Shown here: piece by piece, positions 11,201 through 21,200 of the stretch | Numbering within the stretch: the stretch's first letter is position 1 | Layout: every line of letters begins with the position of its first letter | Assembly: GCA_944989445.1 (NCBI GenBank) | Contig: CALYLW010000179.1 | Coordinates: 131,501-195,500 of the forward strand | Origin: Ampullaceana balthica | Taxonomy: Eukaryota; Mollusca; Gastropoda; Lymnaeidae | Direction: 5' to 3' | Length of the DNA: 64,000 bases | Translations under genes and position numbers: made by a program | The notes under the pieces: model-generated | What the model was told of the DNA's origin: nothing | What the model saw: only the letters and a program-made list of their open reading frames with translations | Databases searched by the model: none

Positions 11201-11335
11201 CTAGACGCCCCGCGGCGTAGCATACGCCGCAGACTTGCTCATGGAGATTGCAAAGAAAGTGGAGAAAGAACTGACACAAACTACAGCACGAAGAAATCAA
11301 AACAACGCTAGTGAATGTCGGTTGGGGGGGGGGAA
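11201..11335 (-). mobile_element. Helitron 3' end, second family (minus strand)
   Basis: On the minus strand the sequence ends with a hairpin (GGCGTatgctACGCC), then gcggggcgtCTAG followed by T at 11200. The same end occurs in plus orientation at 31010-31043. Hairpin, short spacer, CTAG and a following T are the canonical Helitron 3' signature. The other terminus was not found. Confidence 0.65.
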
Positions 11336-11879
11336 CTGCTGACTCATTGTTGGTTTTGAGACATTCGCACTGTGGTTATCTACCTGCCCACCACCTTTTA
11401 CCACATTAGCGTGCCAACCATAAACTGGGATAGGCAGACCCTAGCAAGGGTCAGCCATGATGGTGGCTTGCTTCACACTCAAGTTGCCAGGAGCCAAGGA
11501 TTCGATAACATCGCCAACGCGACACAATAATTTTTAGAACATATTTTTCAAAAGATTTTCAGGACAAATTATAAAGGCCTAAACATGCAGGCAGTAGTTT
11601 TTGATTTGGATAAATCGCCATATCATTGTAGTTGTTGGCTCCATACATAGTTACCCTTATCTTATCAGATGCTCCTATTAGAGTTTTAAATGTTGATAAC
11701 GTGTTGGTTTTATCCTTCTTAGTTCCCTTAGGTCCAAACTACGAATCGGCCAATAAAACAGCTAATTGCCTAGTAATCTAAAATAAGTTTTTTTTAGTCA
11801 TCGTCTTTCAATAAATTATAATTTTTAAAACAATTCATGTTGAGGCTTATTTTAAGTATTGCTATAATATACTAAACAA

Positions 11880-12125
11880 GCGGCTGGATAGCGAAGTCAA
11901 TATTGCACCCGCCTCACAAGCTGGGGGGCGTGGGTTCCAGCCCTCAATAAAAATGATGAATGACTAACGCTAAGGAGGTCCTCTCCCACACTGGAAGGGA
12001 GATGGACCTCAGATGGGTCGTCCACCAAGCTTCTAGTGGGCACTTCGGTACCCCCTACGACCATCGGTTATGGGACTTATAAAATATACTATACTATTCT
12101 GGTCAGTGGAATACTGGTTAGTCAT
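11880..12125 (+). mobile_element. Candidate SINE ('cggctggatagcgaagtc' family), A2 copy
   Basis: Same sequence and position as the copy at 2197 within the duplicated segment, so it is orthologous to it by duplication and not a new insertion. Confidence 0.5.
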
Positions 12126-12608
12126 TAAATTTTATCCCCAGTTTAGGGATCGAAAGCAAGTGGCATTACACTTGTAAGAAATGTTAAAAGGAGAGTGTTA
12201 CAATTGGCACATGAATTTTTAAAAATATATATCCAACATACGCATACTTATTTATTAGTTTACTTTTTTACAACTTAATTACCTAATAGGACATTTTCTA
12301 TTTGCTGACTTAAAAATAATAATTACAAACATAAAGTTTATTGCACTTATACGTCATAAAAATTTGGCTTATACAAATTAATTATTTCCTGTATCACAAA
12401 CTTAAAAAAATTATATTTCAATGTGGTTTTATTTTACCTGGTGAATTACTTCCCTTTATAACAAATATGTCTTTAATATGGCTATAATGTAATGCTCTAA
12501 GGCGGAATAACTCTCTAGAAAAAGACCAAAAAAGTGATTTGAAACCTGTTCATTTTCAAATAGAAAATATTCCTTTATGGGGAGGGAGAAAGCTTTGTGA
12601 CGTTATAT

Positions 12609-13123
12609 CTTATCTTCTATCTTATCTGTTTACAGACGCTCCTTCTATACAGAAGATTATTGCGTCCTACGCTTATCTATGGTTTGTGTTTAGTCCTGCA
12701 TTTTTATTAGAGATTTAAATGTTGATAAAGTGTTGGTTTTCCTGGATTCTTCAGGCAACCCATTCCACGCCCGAATTCCGGACGGGAAGAAGGAAAACTT
12801 GTATGTGTTTGTTCTTGCATACGAAATAAGAAAGGTGTTTTTATCCTTATGTCTATCTGAGGGTTGTATTAAGTTATCTTTGTGTTGTATTTCTAAATTA
12901 GAATTAATTGCTTTATGTATGATTACTACTTTGTTCTTGGTTCTTCTATCCTCTAGTGTTTCAAGGTTTAATGATTTAACTAATGGTGTTATTCTTGTCA
13001 GTTTCGAATATTCTCCAGTAATGAATCTGGCAGCTCTTTTTTGAATTTGTTCTAGTTTATCAATGTTTTCTTTGGTGGATGGGTCCCATACAGAAGATGC
13101 ATTTTCTAGTACAGGTCTCACCT
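12609..13123 (-). mobile_element. 5'-truncated LINE with 10-bp target duplication
   Basis: Flanked by GACGTTATAT at 12599-12608 and 13124-13133. The paralogous site in copy A1 (near 2918) is empty. The minus-strand frame (13121 to 12690, 143 residues, open at its 5' end) has the C-terminal region of a Jockey/CR1-type reverse transcriptase protein: 'ENASSVWDPSTKENIDKLEQ', 'KRAARFITGEYS', 'PSGIRAWNGLPEE'. The 3' end on the minus strand holds the hairpin CTTCTgtatAGAAG, 'gagcgtctgt' and a GATAAGATA tail. That tail is the same as the tail of the SINEs at 527, 13842 and 33858. Confidence 0.9.
12690..13121 (-). pseudogene. LINE ORF2 C-terminus (reverse transcriptase protein)
   Basis: A 143-residue fragment from the end of a non-LTR retrotransposon polyprotein. 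The thumb and C-terminal signature 'SVWDPSTKENIDKLEQIQKR' followed by AARFI, then 'RRTKNKVVIIHKAI' and 'FFPSGIRAWNGLPEES', is typical of Jockey/CR1-like elements. The catalytic palm and the endonuclease were lost by 5' truncation at insertion. The frame itself has no stop, which suggests a fairly young insertion. Confidence 0.85.
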
Positions 13124-13473
13124 GACGTTATATTGTAGGGGGGGGGTCTAAGTTTTTGTGACAACGTGTACCCCCCCCCCGGCTGGTGAAAAATCGGTCA
13201 GATTGGTGTGACGTCATTTATTGAAGGTCCTATAATAGGGGAGCAATTTTTACTTTTTCATGGAGTGTTTGAAAGGCTAAGTCCGGCCCTGCTAAAACGA
13301 TCCAGATTTCGCAGTTGCTGTCAGTAATCAAACGTTATAGTGACTTTCCTAGCACACACTTTGCACAATTCGAATACTTTTAACTATTCCTGTCTCAGTG
13401 GCTTTCGGAGAAAGAAGCTTTTAGAAATAAAAACACTTATTGAAACCTAAATGCGGTCAACAATGATTCAAGA

Positions 13474-13646
13474 CAGTGGCGTAGCTAGGAATTAATAGGG
13501 GTTTTGGGACCCGGGGGAGGGCGTAACCTCCTTGGGGGCACCACATACATGGCGGTAGCGTAATATATAATGTAAAAAAATTTGGAAACTAATTTGGGCC
13601 TTTCAAATTTTCCCCCACCCGCCCCTTTTCCATAGCTACGCAACTG
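13474..13646. mobile_element. hAT-type MITE (A2 copy)
   Basis: Termini CAGTGGCGTAGCTAGG and inverted CAGTTGCGTAGCTATGG. Flanks attcaaga (13466-13473) and atgcaaga (13647-13654) form an 8-bp target duplication with one mismatch. It is the duplicate of the MITE at 3193. Confidence 0.8.
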
Positions 13647-13841
13647 ATGCAAGATAAGTAACTTAGCTATTATGTCAACTGAGAATGTTTTTGCTAACGA
13701 TATTGCCAATAATAAACTTATTTCAGATTTTGCAGCGGCCCAAGCTCGCAAAATTTGCTTGAGCGTTGTAAGAAAAAGGTAGAAGTAGAAGATACAAGCA
13801 AAACAACGCTAGTGTATATAGTTTATAATGCTAGTTACATA

Positions 13842-14129
13842 CGCGGTGGTCGAGTGGCAGCGCACTGGACTGTCGTACCGATGGTCACGGGTTCGAATCC
13901 GTGTGAAGGCAAGGGCTTGTTCCCGGGGCCTAGGGCGTCCCTGAGTCACCCCGCTCCGAATGGGTACCTAACACTACATGTAGTTAGGCGGCTGGGTAAT
14001 GCGTGGAACCCACAAAAGCCGTGGCCTGTGAATGCTGCATCACTTGCCAACAGATCATCTGTCATGGTCTGTGGACGCAACTATCTTCTGCATAGAAGGA
14101 GCGTCTGTATAGATAAGATAAGATAAGAT
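13842..14129 (+). mobile_element. tRNA-derived SINE, copy 2 (most complete)
   Basis: The head 'gcggtggtcgagtggcagcg' has an A box, and 'cacgggttcgaatccgtg' is a near-perfect T-arm with B box (stem CACGG/CCGTG). The body resembles copy 1. The tail has CTTCTgcatAGAAG, 'gagcgtctgtatagat' and (AAGAT)n. It interrupts the 81-bp repeat unit: 'agttacata' lies left and 'tgtatacataaactgtc' right, while copy A1 near 3790-3820 is continuous. No clear target duplication. Confidence 0.9.
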
Positions 14130-14329
14130 GTATACATAAACTGTCAATTAGCATACCAAAACAAAACATTTTAATTACAGTATTACCATCCTTTTTGAGT
14201 TTTAGGATCTTCAATTAAATGAGCAAAACTGTAATTATTGATGTGTCAGTGCTGTTATAGACTAAATATTTTAGTACTTTATTTTTAATCATGTTTTATT
14301 AACACGCTTCCGTGTCCTGTGGCATTGTC

Positions 14330-14475
14330 CAAGATTTTTTCAAATCTGCCAACGTAAAATTGAACCACTTGTGATGGTCCTAGAGATCTGAAATTTTTAC
14401 CACATCTTGGATGACAATGCATTGTGTCAAAATTTCAGATCGATCGAATGTACCGTTATTAAATTATTGAACTTT
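14330..14475 (-). repeat. Dispersed repeat ('gatcgatctgaaattttga' family), minus strand
   Basis: On the minus strand it reads 'acggtacattcgatcgatct' followed by gaaattttgac, then 'gagatct...aggaccatca'. The same block is at 55008-55140 in plus orientation, and its first part forms the middle of the approx. 490-bp element (e.g. 5730-5760). This suggests the latter is a composite or derivative. Confidence 0.65.
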
Positions 14476-14539
14476 TTAGTTTATCTATAGTCTATATATA
14501 AGCATCTGTAACAGTCTGCTTTTGTTGACATCCGTGAGT

Positions 14540-14990
14540 TCACCCCGTGACCACATAACAATGATTTTAAAACGTTGGGCGGGCGCTTGTGAGGTGTTTG
14601 GTAAAATAAATAGAGGTAAAAAAATATTGTTAAAAACCAAGTTTTTATTAGTGGACTAAAAAGAATAAAATAAATAAAGGTAAAAAAATGATTTTTAAAA
14701 ACCACGTTTTTATAATTGGACTAAAAAGAAGAAAATAATTTAAAACTGGTAAGTTCAAGTACTTTCATTTAATAGGAATAAAAACGTGGGGCGGGTGTTT
14801 GGTATAAAAATTAAAGATTTCTAATTTATAAGGCAAAAGAGAGATCTATAAATGAGAGTATGAGTGATAAGCGCCCGCCCCACGTTTTTAGTCATATTAA
14901 ATTAAAGTACGTGAACTTATAAGCTTTAAGTTATTTTCTTCTTTTTAGTCCGCTTATAAAAACGTGGTTTTTAAAAATCTTTTTTTACTT
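14540..14990. mobile_element. Foldback element with long inverted arms
   Basis: The left arm (about 14683-14800: 'aaccacgtttttataattgg', 'actaaaaagaagaaaata', 'aaacgtggggcggg') pairs with the right arm (about 14870-14985) over roughly 110 bp with some mismatches. A partial extra arm lies to the left (14560-14680). The 'actaaaaagaagaaaata' block is shared with the foldback element at 54012 and the single arm at 34955. No protein. Confidence 0.65.
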
Positions 14991-15014
14991 CTATTTATTC
15001 CCCATTCTTTTAAT

Positions 15015-15475
15015 ATATGTAGAATTGCAATTTCTTGCATGGGTCTCACTCCTCGCCTGCTGCCTTGTGCCTGGGGCCCCGCTCATAGTTTGCTGCCTTG
15101 GGCCCCGCGTACTCTAGAGCCGGCCCTGGGGGGAGTGTTTAAGAAATGTGACGTCACCACAAAACGCGCTACTTTAAATAAAGGTTCCACTTAAATATGT
15201 GATTGCATTAAATTTATATAGTGACATTTCAAGAGCTTCACACGTGTTACGATATTATATTGCAGTCTTACACTAAATACATTGATAAATGACACAAAAA
15301 GTTATTTCCAACATGCTAATTTTCAATTAGAAAATTCGGCATTTGGGTGGGGTGTCAAAGCTTTGTGACGTAATATTTGAGGGGGGGGGGTCAAAATTTT
15401 TGTGACAAAGTATGACAAGGGGGTAGGGGGTAAAAATCTGCCAAAATTGTGTGACGTAGTTTTTTGGACGATCCC
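15015..15475. repeat. GIMAP-upstream repeat block, copy 2
   Basis: Collinear with 3985-4455: 'aatgtgacgtcaccacaaaa' near 15145, 'ttggacgatccctaatgtct' at the right end. It precedes the second GIMAP copy at the same distance. It may contain whatever promoter the copies shared, but no core promoter motif stands out. Confidence 0.6.
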
Positions 15476-15662
15476 TAATGTCTGTTCCTCGCTATTAACA
15501 CGTAAATTGATCTCTGAAACCTCTACTAATAACTATAAACGAAGACAACTTTTGCTATTTACTACAGTTACAAAAATTATCATGTAAATATGTTAATACT
15601 TGATTTCTGATTTTTAAATATAGTTGAACTTAATACTTGACGTGTTGGACTTACATTTGAAA

Positions 15663-17163
15663 ATGGGAGCCTCTGATTCTAAATTAAATTTACTTCTAAT
15701 TGGTAAAGCCACAAATGGTAAAAGTTCTTCAGGGAATGCCTTTGTCAGAGAAACGATTTTTCAAGCTTTCGGAGACACGACATCTGTCACAAGAGGAGTT
15801 AAAATGTGTACTCGTAATCGTAGGAAAATGGATCTGACTGTTATCGCTACTCCCGGGCTGATGGATACATGTATGGATGAATAAGAAGGTTGTTATTTTG
15901 ACAGGAATATCATGGAAAATGATTTGATATTTGGCAAAGAAGGTGTTCATGCAATACTGATTGTGCTAAATTTGACTAACAGATACAGTGCAGAAGAACA
16001 AAACGTTATAAAAACGTTGAAGGAAATATTTGGTCCTTCCTTATTTCAATTTGTCGTGCTGTTATTTACGCACGGTGATAATTTTGATCAGGAATATAAC
16101 ATCAGAGATGCAGAACAAAGTCAAACCAAGTTCTTAGAATGGTGTGAAAAAATAAAGGGTGACTTGAAATTGCTGCTTACTGCATGCAATCACAGAGCAG
16201 TTTTATTTCATAACAATGCTGATTACGCTGGAAATAGGGATATTGAGGTACTTGCATTACTTAAACATGTTGTAAATAGGGACATTGAGGTACTTGCATT
16301 ACTTAAACATGTTGGAAATAGGGATATTGAGGTACTTGCATTACTTAAACATGTTGGAAATAGGGACATTGAGGTACTTGCATTACTTAAAAATGCTGGA
16401 AATAGGGATATTGAGGTACTTGCATTACTTAAACATGTTGGGAATAGGGATATTGAGGTACTTGCATTACTTAAACATGTTGGAAATAGGGACATTGAGG
16501 TACTTGCATTACTTAAACATGTTGGAAATAGGGACATTGAGGTACTTGCATTACTTAAACATGTTGGAAATAGGGATATTGAGGTACTTGCATTACTTAA
16601 ACATGTTGGAATTATCAAAAAGTTGTACACAACGTTATACTTTGATGCCGCGCGCAAGAGCAGAGAACATTTAATTTTAACTCTTCACTTAAATCTGTTG
16701 AAAAAAGGGTGTCAAGAATTAGTCACTTAAACGGGAGTTCAAACTAATAACCAATCAAGAAAAAACACTTTTATCAGTTGCAAATGAACTTTTTAGTGAC
16801 TTTAACAGCAATGGGAATAAAAACCTTTCATCATGCCGCGAAACAATCTGTTACGTCGAAAAAAACTTTAAAGATACTGATACAAACAAAGACAAGCATG
16901 ACCTGCTGATACAAGTGGACACAAAAATGAAATTCCCAACCATTGACAAGTTGCAACAGTTCACCAGGGATATTGAAACACTTCTACATCCCGAGAGAAG
17001 CAAGTTAAATCTAACGAGAAAAATACAGGAATTGTTAAAGTATATTCAGGCTTAGGCAAATGGAACAAAGCTGTTGGATGATGAGAGAAAAATGGTTGAA
17101 TTGTTTGAATCTGATGTTGTAGATTATGATGAAAGTAGAACTATTACAACAGAAATTGAATGA
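15663..17163 (+). pseudogene. AIG1/GIMAP-like GTPase pseudogene 2, with internal 14-residue expansion
   Basis: ATG 15663 opens MGASDSKLNLLLIG with an intact P-loop GKATNGKSSS. G3 reads ATPGL in place of DTPGL, so the Mg-water Asp is lost. A TAA at 15882-15884 replaces a Phe codon of the paralogues. The frame then resumes in phase (15885-16730) with the AIG1 conserved box 'NRYSAEEQNVIKTLKEIFG' and THGD. At 16230-16607 the 42-bp segment for GNRDIEVLALLKHV, present once in the other copies, is repeated nine times in frame. A two-base loss near 16724 shifts the frame, and a TAG near 17053 breaks the C-terminal helical region, which ends at about 17163. Confidence 0.88.
16230..16607 (+). repeat. 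42-bp in-frame tandem repeat, nine units, inside GIMAP pseudogene 2
   Basis: Units start every 42 bases from 16230 to 16566 and encode GNRDIEVLALLKHV. Differences: Gly to Val at the start of unit 2, HV to NA at the end of unit 4, and synonymous GAT/GAC and GGA/GGG changes. GIMAP copies 1 and 3 have one such segment, just after the G5 region and before 'IKKLYT'. Length and phase would add 112 residues. Confidence 0.95.
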
Positions 17164-17417
17164 CGATTTAAAAAGAAAAATACGCTCGGAAAAGTTATTT
17201 TATATTTTCAAAAATTTTATATTACATATCTTATAAAACTGTTTGACTGCTTTGTATGTACACGCTTCAATAAACTGAATGTAAGCGTTGGTATTTTATT
17301 TAAGATTTGTGTATTTGTGCAATCTGATATTTTTCATTCATGATTTGTGAAAGAAATGTTGACCATCGGTTTGCATTTATTTTTCTTCAAAACTAATTGA
17401 ATATGCTGTTAGTTATC

Positions 17418-17572
17418 AATGGTTAAGGATACTGATACAAACAAATGTAAGCATGATCCTCTTGAACAAGTTGAGGGAAATGGATTGGCCAAACATTGAC
17501 AAGTTGCAACAGTTCACCAGCGACATTAAGGAACGTTTCAATCCCGATAGAAGCAAGTTAAACATAAAAAAC
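17418..17572 (+). pseudogene. GIMAP-like C-terminal fragment
   Basis: It encodes KDTDTNKCKHD, then after a small frame change 'WPNIDKLQQFTSDIK' and FNPDRSKLNIK, matching the helical tail of copies 1-3. It lies about 250 bp after pseudogene 2 as an extra partial tail, then passes abruptly into the common right flank at 17573. Confidence 0.8.
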
Positions 17573-18795
17573 CTACTATTTTGTTTAATTTGTAGATTTA
17601 AAATATCAGTGTTCATCTCTTTTCTGAATACTTAAAAAAAAACAAATTAATTCTCTATTGGAAAAATATTTGACCCTTCTATGCTGGTTGAACTAGCGAG
17701 TAGTTATTTTACTACTCGATAGCAATTCCACTCAATTGTAAAAAAAACTTGATCAAATATTCTAGATTTAGATGAATTTAATTATAAATAAATTAAATCA
17801 CATAATTAATTTTAAAAATTCATAGTAAAAACATGACATCATATTTTTAAAAAAAAACCTCTTATGAAACATATATTATCCAATTTAGTTAAAGGAAATT
17901 ACATGACCACGTGACGTCCTTTCGGCCTTCTCTAAAGTTCTTAGTTATTTCCGTGGCGCTTAATGTACGTAATGATATTTTATTTCTACCTTTTAAATGC
18001 ATTTTAAACAAACTAAAAATTCAATTTAATAAATGTACTTATCACTACTAAATTAATTCGTCAAGTCAAGTGGGCATTTTACATTTTTCTGCTGAAATTT
18101 TCTTTGATTCCGAGATTTGATTGTGAGATATATACTTTATTTGGAAATCCAAATAAATCTGTAAATAGGATATAAAGAGACACAAGGTTCTCAGTTCATG
18201 TTAAAATGGAGTACTTAAAGATTTAATTTGAGATAATGATAAATAGATTGTAACTAATAGTTACAGCATTAATTTTATTTTTTTAAATTGAAGTCAGAAT
18301 AACGGGATGAAAATGCTTCTTCCGATTTCTTAATGGTGACGTTCACTACCCTAAGACTTTGAGCCAAGACCACCCAGTAATAGCATTTAAATACATACAA
18401 ATTTAACCAAGTGCCCATCTTTCCAGAGCTGTGCTAATGTTTCCTGTGTTCTTCTGTGTGTCGATGGGCTATGGACACGTGCCCACACTTTTTACTTATG
18501 CACTTTCTATTAATTTTTCCAAGGCATGTTGGATAATATGTGATGTCAATTTATTTTAAACACTTGTGTTTAATCATGTTTACTTATAAGACATTATCCA
18601 AAAGGTCTGTACATAAATGGTATTTTAAAAAAATTTAAATATCTAGTTGTATTAATACAAATCTTTTTTTCTATTTTAAAGCTTTATTGCAGTCCAACTC
18701 TGTGCATTGACATAAATAACGAAATTAATAAATATAAATATTGCAAAAAAATTCGTTGATCTTCTATTTATGCATTATATATTTTTATTTGTTGT
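17573..18795. repeat. Segmental duplication, right flank, copy 2
   Basis: It matches 9238-11050 and lacks the SINE and LTR-like insertions present there. At its right end the target of the large retrotransposon (18796-18846) shows loose similarity to 34165-34215 downstream of GIMAP copy 3. No gene. Confidence 0.8.
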
Positions 18796-18846
18796 ATTAT
18801 TTTATGCCAAAGGGGCAAGATTATCGAGTTCCTTTTGTGTATTAAA
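18796..18846. repeat. 51-bp target site duplication, left copy
   Basis: It runs from 'attattttatgccaaagggg' to 'ccttttgtgtattaaa' and is identical to 21201-21251. It flanks the non-LTR retrotransposon exactly. Confidence 0.93.
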
Positions 18847-21200
18847 GAATCCAGAGAGAACAGCAGAATACACCCAGAGACTAAAAGAAGCTCTTGTACA
18901 AATGCCACCAGTAGACACTATTGAGTCCAAGTGGTCACATCTGCGGGACACCATATATGGCTCAGCTATTGCGGCATTCGGCTAGAGAGAACGCAAAAGT
19001 GCAGACTGGTTTGAGGCCCATTGGGAGGAAATGAAGCATGTCACCGATGTAAAAAGAAAGGCTCTTTTAGCCTATAAAGACAGGCCTTGCCCAGAAACTC
19101 TACATTCCCTTAAGAGCGCCAAGAAAAATGCCCAGCAGGCAGCTCCCCACTACGCTAACACGTACTGGCTCAATCTAAGTTCCAGCATACAGTCAGCTGC
19201 TGATAGAGGCGATACAAAGGCTATGTACGAGAAGATAAAACAAGCAACAGGCCCTCTGACCTCCAAGACAGCACCCTTAATGTCAAAAGCAGGGGAAATT
19301 ATCACTGATCGGGACAAGCAACTCAAACGGTGGATCGAGCACTACCTGGAATTGTACGCAACTATAAACCATGTCTCAACTGCTGCCCTGGACGATATCC
19401 CAGACCTGCCGGTCATGGAAGAGCTCGGTAGCCTACCCACAATGGTCGAGCTAAGTAGAGCCATAGATTGCCTAGCCTGCGGGAAAGCCCCTGGTAATGA
19501 TGGAATTCCACCAGAAGTTCTCAAATGTGGAAAAGAAATACTTTTACAGCCTTTGCATCACCTCCTCACTCTGTGCTGGGAACAGGGGCAGATACCACAG
19601 GAGTTGAAAGATGCCAACATCGTTACACTGTATAAAAATAAAGGAGACAAGAGTGACTGCAACAACTATCGTGGAATCTCTCTAATCAGTATAGTTGGAA
19701 AGGCCTTCGCCCGAGTTGCACTGACACGTCTGCAGACCCTAGCATCGCGTGTACTCCCAGAATCGAAGTGTGGCTTTCGAGCCGGAAGATCAACCATAGA
19801 CATGATCTTCTCTCTGCGCCAGCTGCAGGAGAAATGCAGGGAGCAACATATGCCTCTATACATCGCGTTCGTCGACCTAACTAAAGCTTTTGATCTTGTC
19901 AGCAGAAGCGGCCTTTTTAAAATCTTAGTAAAAATAGGCTGCCCTACACATATGCTTAACATCATCAAGCAATTCCACGAAAACATGCAGGGCACAGTGT
20001 GCTATAACGGTGCCACCTCCGAGGCTTTCCCAGTAAGTAGTGGAGTAAAGCAAGGCTGCGTGTTGGCACCTACTCTATTCGCAATATTCTTTTCCATCTT
20101 ACTCCAGTATGCCTTCAAGAACAACAGCGAGGGGATATACATACACACCAGAGCTGACGGGAGATTATTCAATATTGCCCGACTTAAAGTCAAGACCAAA
20201 ATAAGGAAGATTTTGCTGCGCGAGCTCTTATTTGCAGACGATGCCGCCTTAATATCCCACACAGCAGACGGCCTGCAGAACCTTGTATCCAGCTTCTCCG
20301 CTGCCTGCAAAGAGTTTGGCCTGACCATAAGTATAAAGAAAACCAACATTATGGCACAGGATGCTGCCTCTCTCCCGACTATCACCATTGACGACTGCAA
20401 CCTGGATGCTGTTGACAGTTTTACTTATCTGGGATCAAACATCTCGAGCAACCTCTCACTGGAAGATGAGATAAGTAGCAGGATAGGGAAGGCAGCAACT
20501 GTTATGGCTAGACTGTACAAAAGAGTCTGGTCCAATGCCAAACTCACAGCAAGGACTAAGCTGCAGGTATACCAGGCCTGCGTACTGAGCACACTCCTCT
20601 ATAGATGCGAGTCTTGGACCACCTATACCAGGCATGAAAGAAGGCTTAATAGCTTCCACCTCAGATGCCTGCGCTGCATCCTAGACATCAAATGGCAAGA
20701 GAAAGTCCCCAACACAGAGGTCCTGGCTCAAGCAAGCATGAGTAGTATTGCAGCAATATTAAGCCAAAGACGCCTCCGTTGGCTTGGACTCGTCAAGAGG
20801 ATGCAAAGTGGTCGCATACCCAAGGATGTGCTCTACAGTGAGCTGGCGACAGGGAAAAGGTCGGTTGGTCGGCCATGTCTCAGATACGTGGACATATGCA
20901 AGAGAGACATGAAAGTAGCCAACATTGATATACAAAACTGGGAAAACCTGGCAGAGGATAGGTCCATGTGGCGGGCTATAGTGAAAGAAGGATCACTAAG
21001 AGCAGAGGAGCAAACTAGGGCAGAAGCAGTCGGGAAAAGAGTGAGGAGAAAGGCCAGGAAACACTGCCCCACTGCTTTCGTGTGTGTGTCATGCAGAAGA
21101 GACTGCCACTCAAGGATTGGTCTCATCAGCCACACAAAGAGCTGCAGATAATAAAGATAAATCTATCGTCTTTCGTAGACGGACAGATGCCATACATACA
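18847..21200 (+). mobile_element. Non-LTR retrotransposon, 5'-truncated, 2.35 kb
   Basis: It starts in the middle of the coding region directly after the left 51-bp duplication and ends directly before the right one, as expected for target-primed reverse transcription with 5' truncation. There is no poly(A); the 3' UTR is about 49 bp and has a hairpin CGTCTttcgtAGACG, then 'gacagatgccatacatacaa'. The endonuclease domain is absent. One in-frame TAG lies at 18983-18985. Perfect flanks and a nearly intact frame suggest a recent insertion. Clade not assigned. Confidence 0.93.
19031..21151 (+). CDS. Reverse transcriptase protein of non-LTR retrotransposon (706 aa)
   Basis: It copies element RNA into DNA at a nicked target. 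Motifs in order: an N-terminal linker; 'NKGDKSDCNNYRGISLIS' (RT block 1, near residue 198); FRAGRSTIDM; 'AFVDLTKAFD' (motif A, near 280); 'SGVKQGCVLAPTLFAIF' (motif B); LLFADDA (motif C with the catalytic DD, near 400); YLGSNI; and a C-terminal 'RRLRWLGLVKRM...GRPCLRY' region ending in a C2H2-like finger, CVSC...HSRIGLISH. The same frame runs upstream to 18847 (NPERTAEYTQRLKEALVQ...) but is cut by a TAG at 18983, so 19031 is an artefactual start inside the protein. The endonuclease is missing. Base composition is GC-richer than the surroundings. Confidence 0.92.
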   Translation: MKHVTDVKRKALLAYKDRPCPETLHSLKSAKKNAQQAAPHYANTYWLNLSSSIQSAADRGDTKAMYEKIKQATGPLTSKTAPLMSKAGEIITDRDKQLKRWIEHYLELYATINHVSTAALDDIPDLPVMEELGSLPTMVELSRAIDCLACGKAPGNDGIPPEVLKCGKEILLQPLHHLLTLCWEQGQIPQELKDANIVTLYKNKGDKSDCNNYRGISLISIVGKAFARVALTRLQTLASRVLPESKCGFRAGRSTIDMIFSLRQLQEKCREQHMPLYIAFVDLTKAFDLVSRSGLFKILVKIGCPTHMLNIIKQFHENMQGTVCYNGATSEAFPVSSGVKQGCVLAPTLFAIFFSILLQYAFKNNSEGIYIHTRADGRLFNIARLKVKTKIRKILLRELLFADDAALISHTADGLQNLVSSFSAACKEFGLTISIKKTNIMAQDAASLPTITIDDCNLDAVDSFTYLGSNISSNLSLEDEISSRIGKAATVMARLYKRVWSNAKLTARTKLQVYQACVLSTLLYRCESWTTYTRHERRLNSFHLRCLRCILDIKWQEKVPNTEVLAQASMSSIAAILSQRRLRWLGLVKRMQSGRIPKDVLYSELATGKRSVGRPCLRYVDICKRDMKVANIDIQNWENLAEDRSMWRAIVKEGSLRAEEQTRAEAVGKRVRRKARKHCPTAFVCVSCRRDCHSRIGLISHTKSCR

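Larger units (their letters stand above)
11455..14300. repeat. Segmental duplication, left segment, copy A2
   Basis: Collinear with 1762-3840, offset about 9.7 kb at the left edge. The extra length is explained by a LINE (12609-13123) and a SINE (13842-14129) that copy A1 lacks. No host gene seen. It leads into the second GIMAP-like pseudogene. Confidence 0.85.

Noticed and set aside
19342..21135. Minus-strand frames under the reverse transcriptase
   Set aside because: Shadows of the GC-richer coding strand; no motifs.
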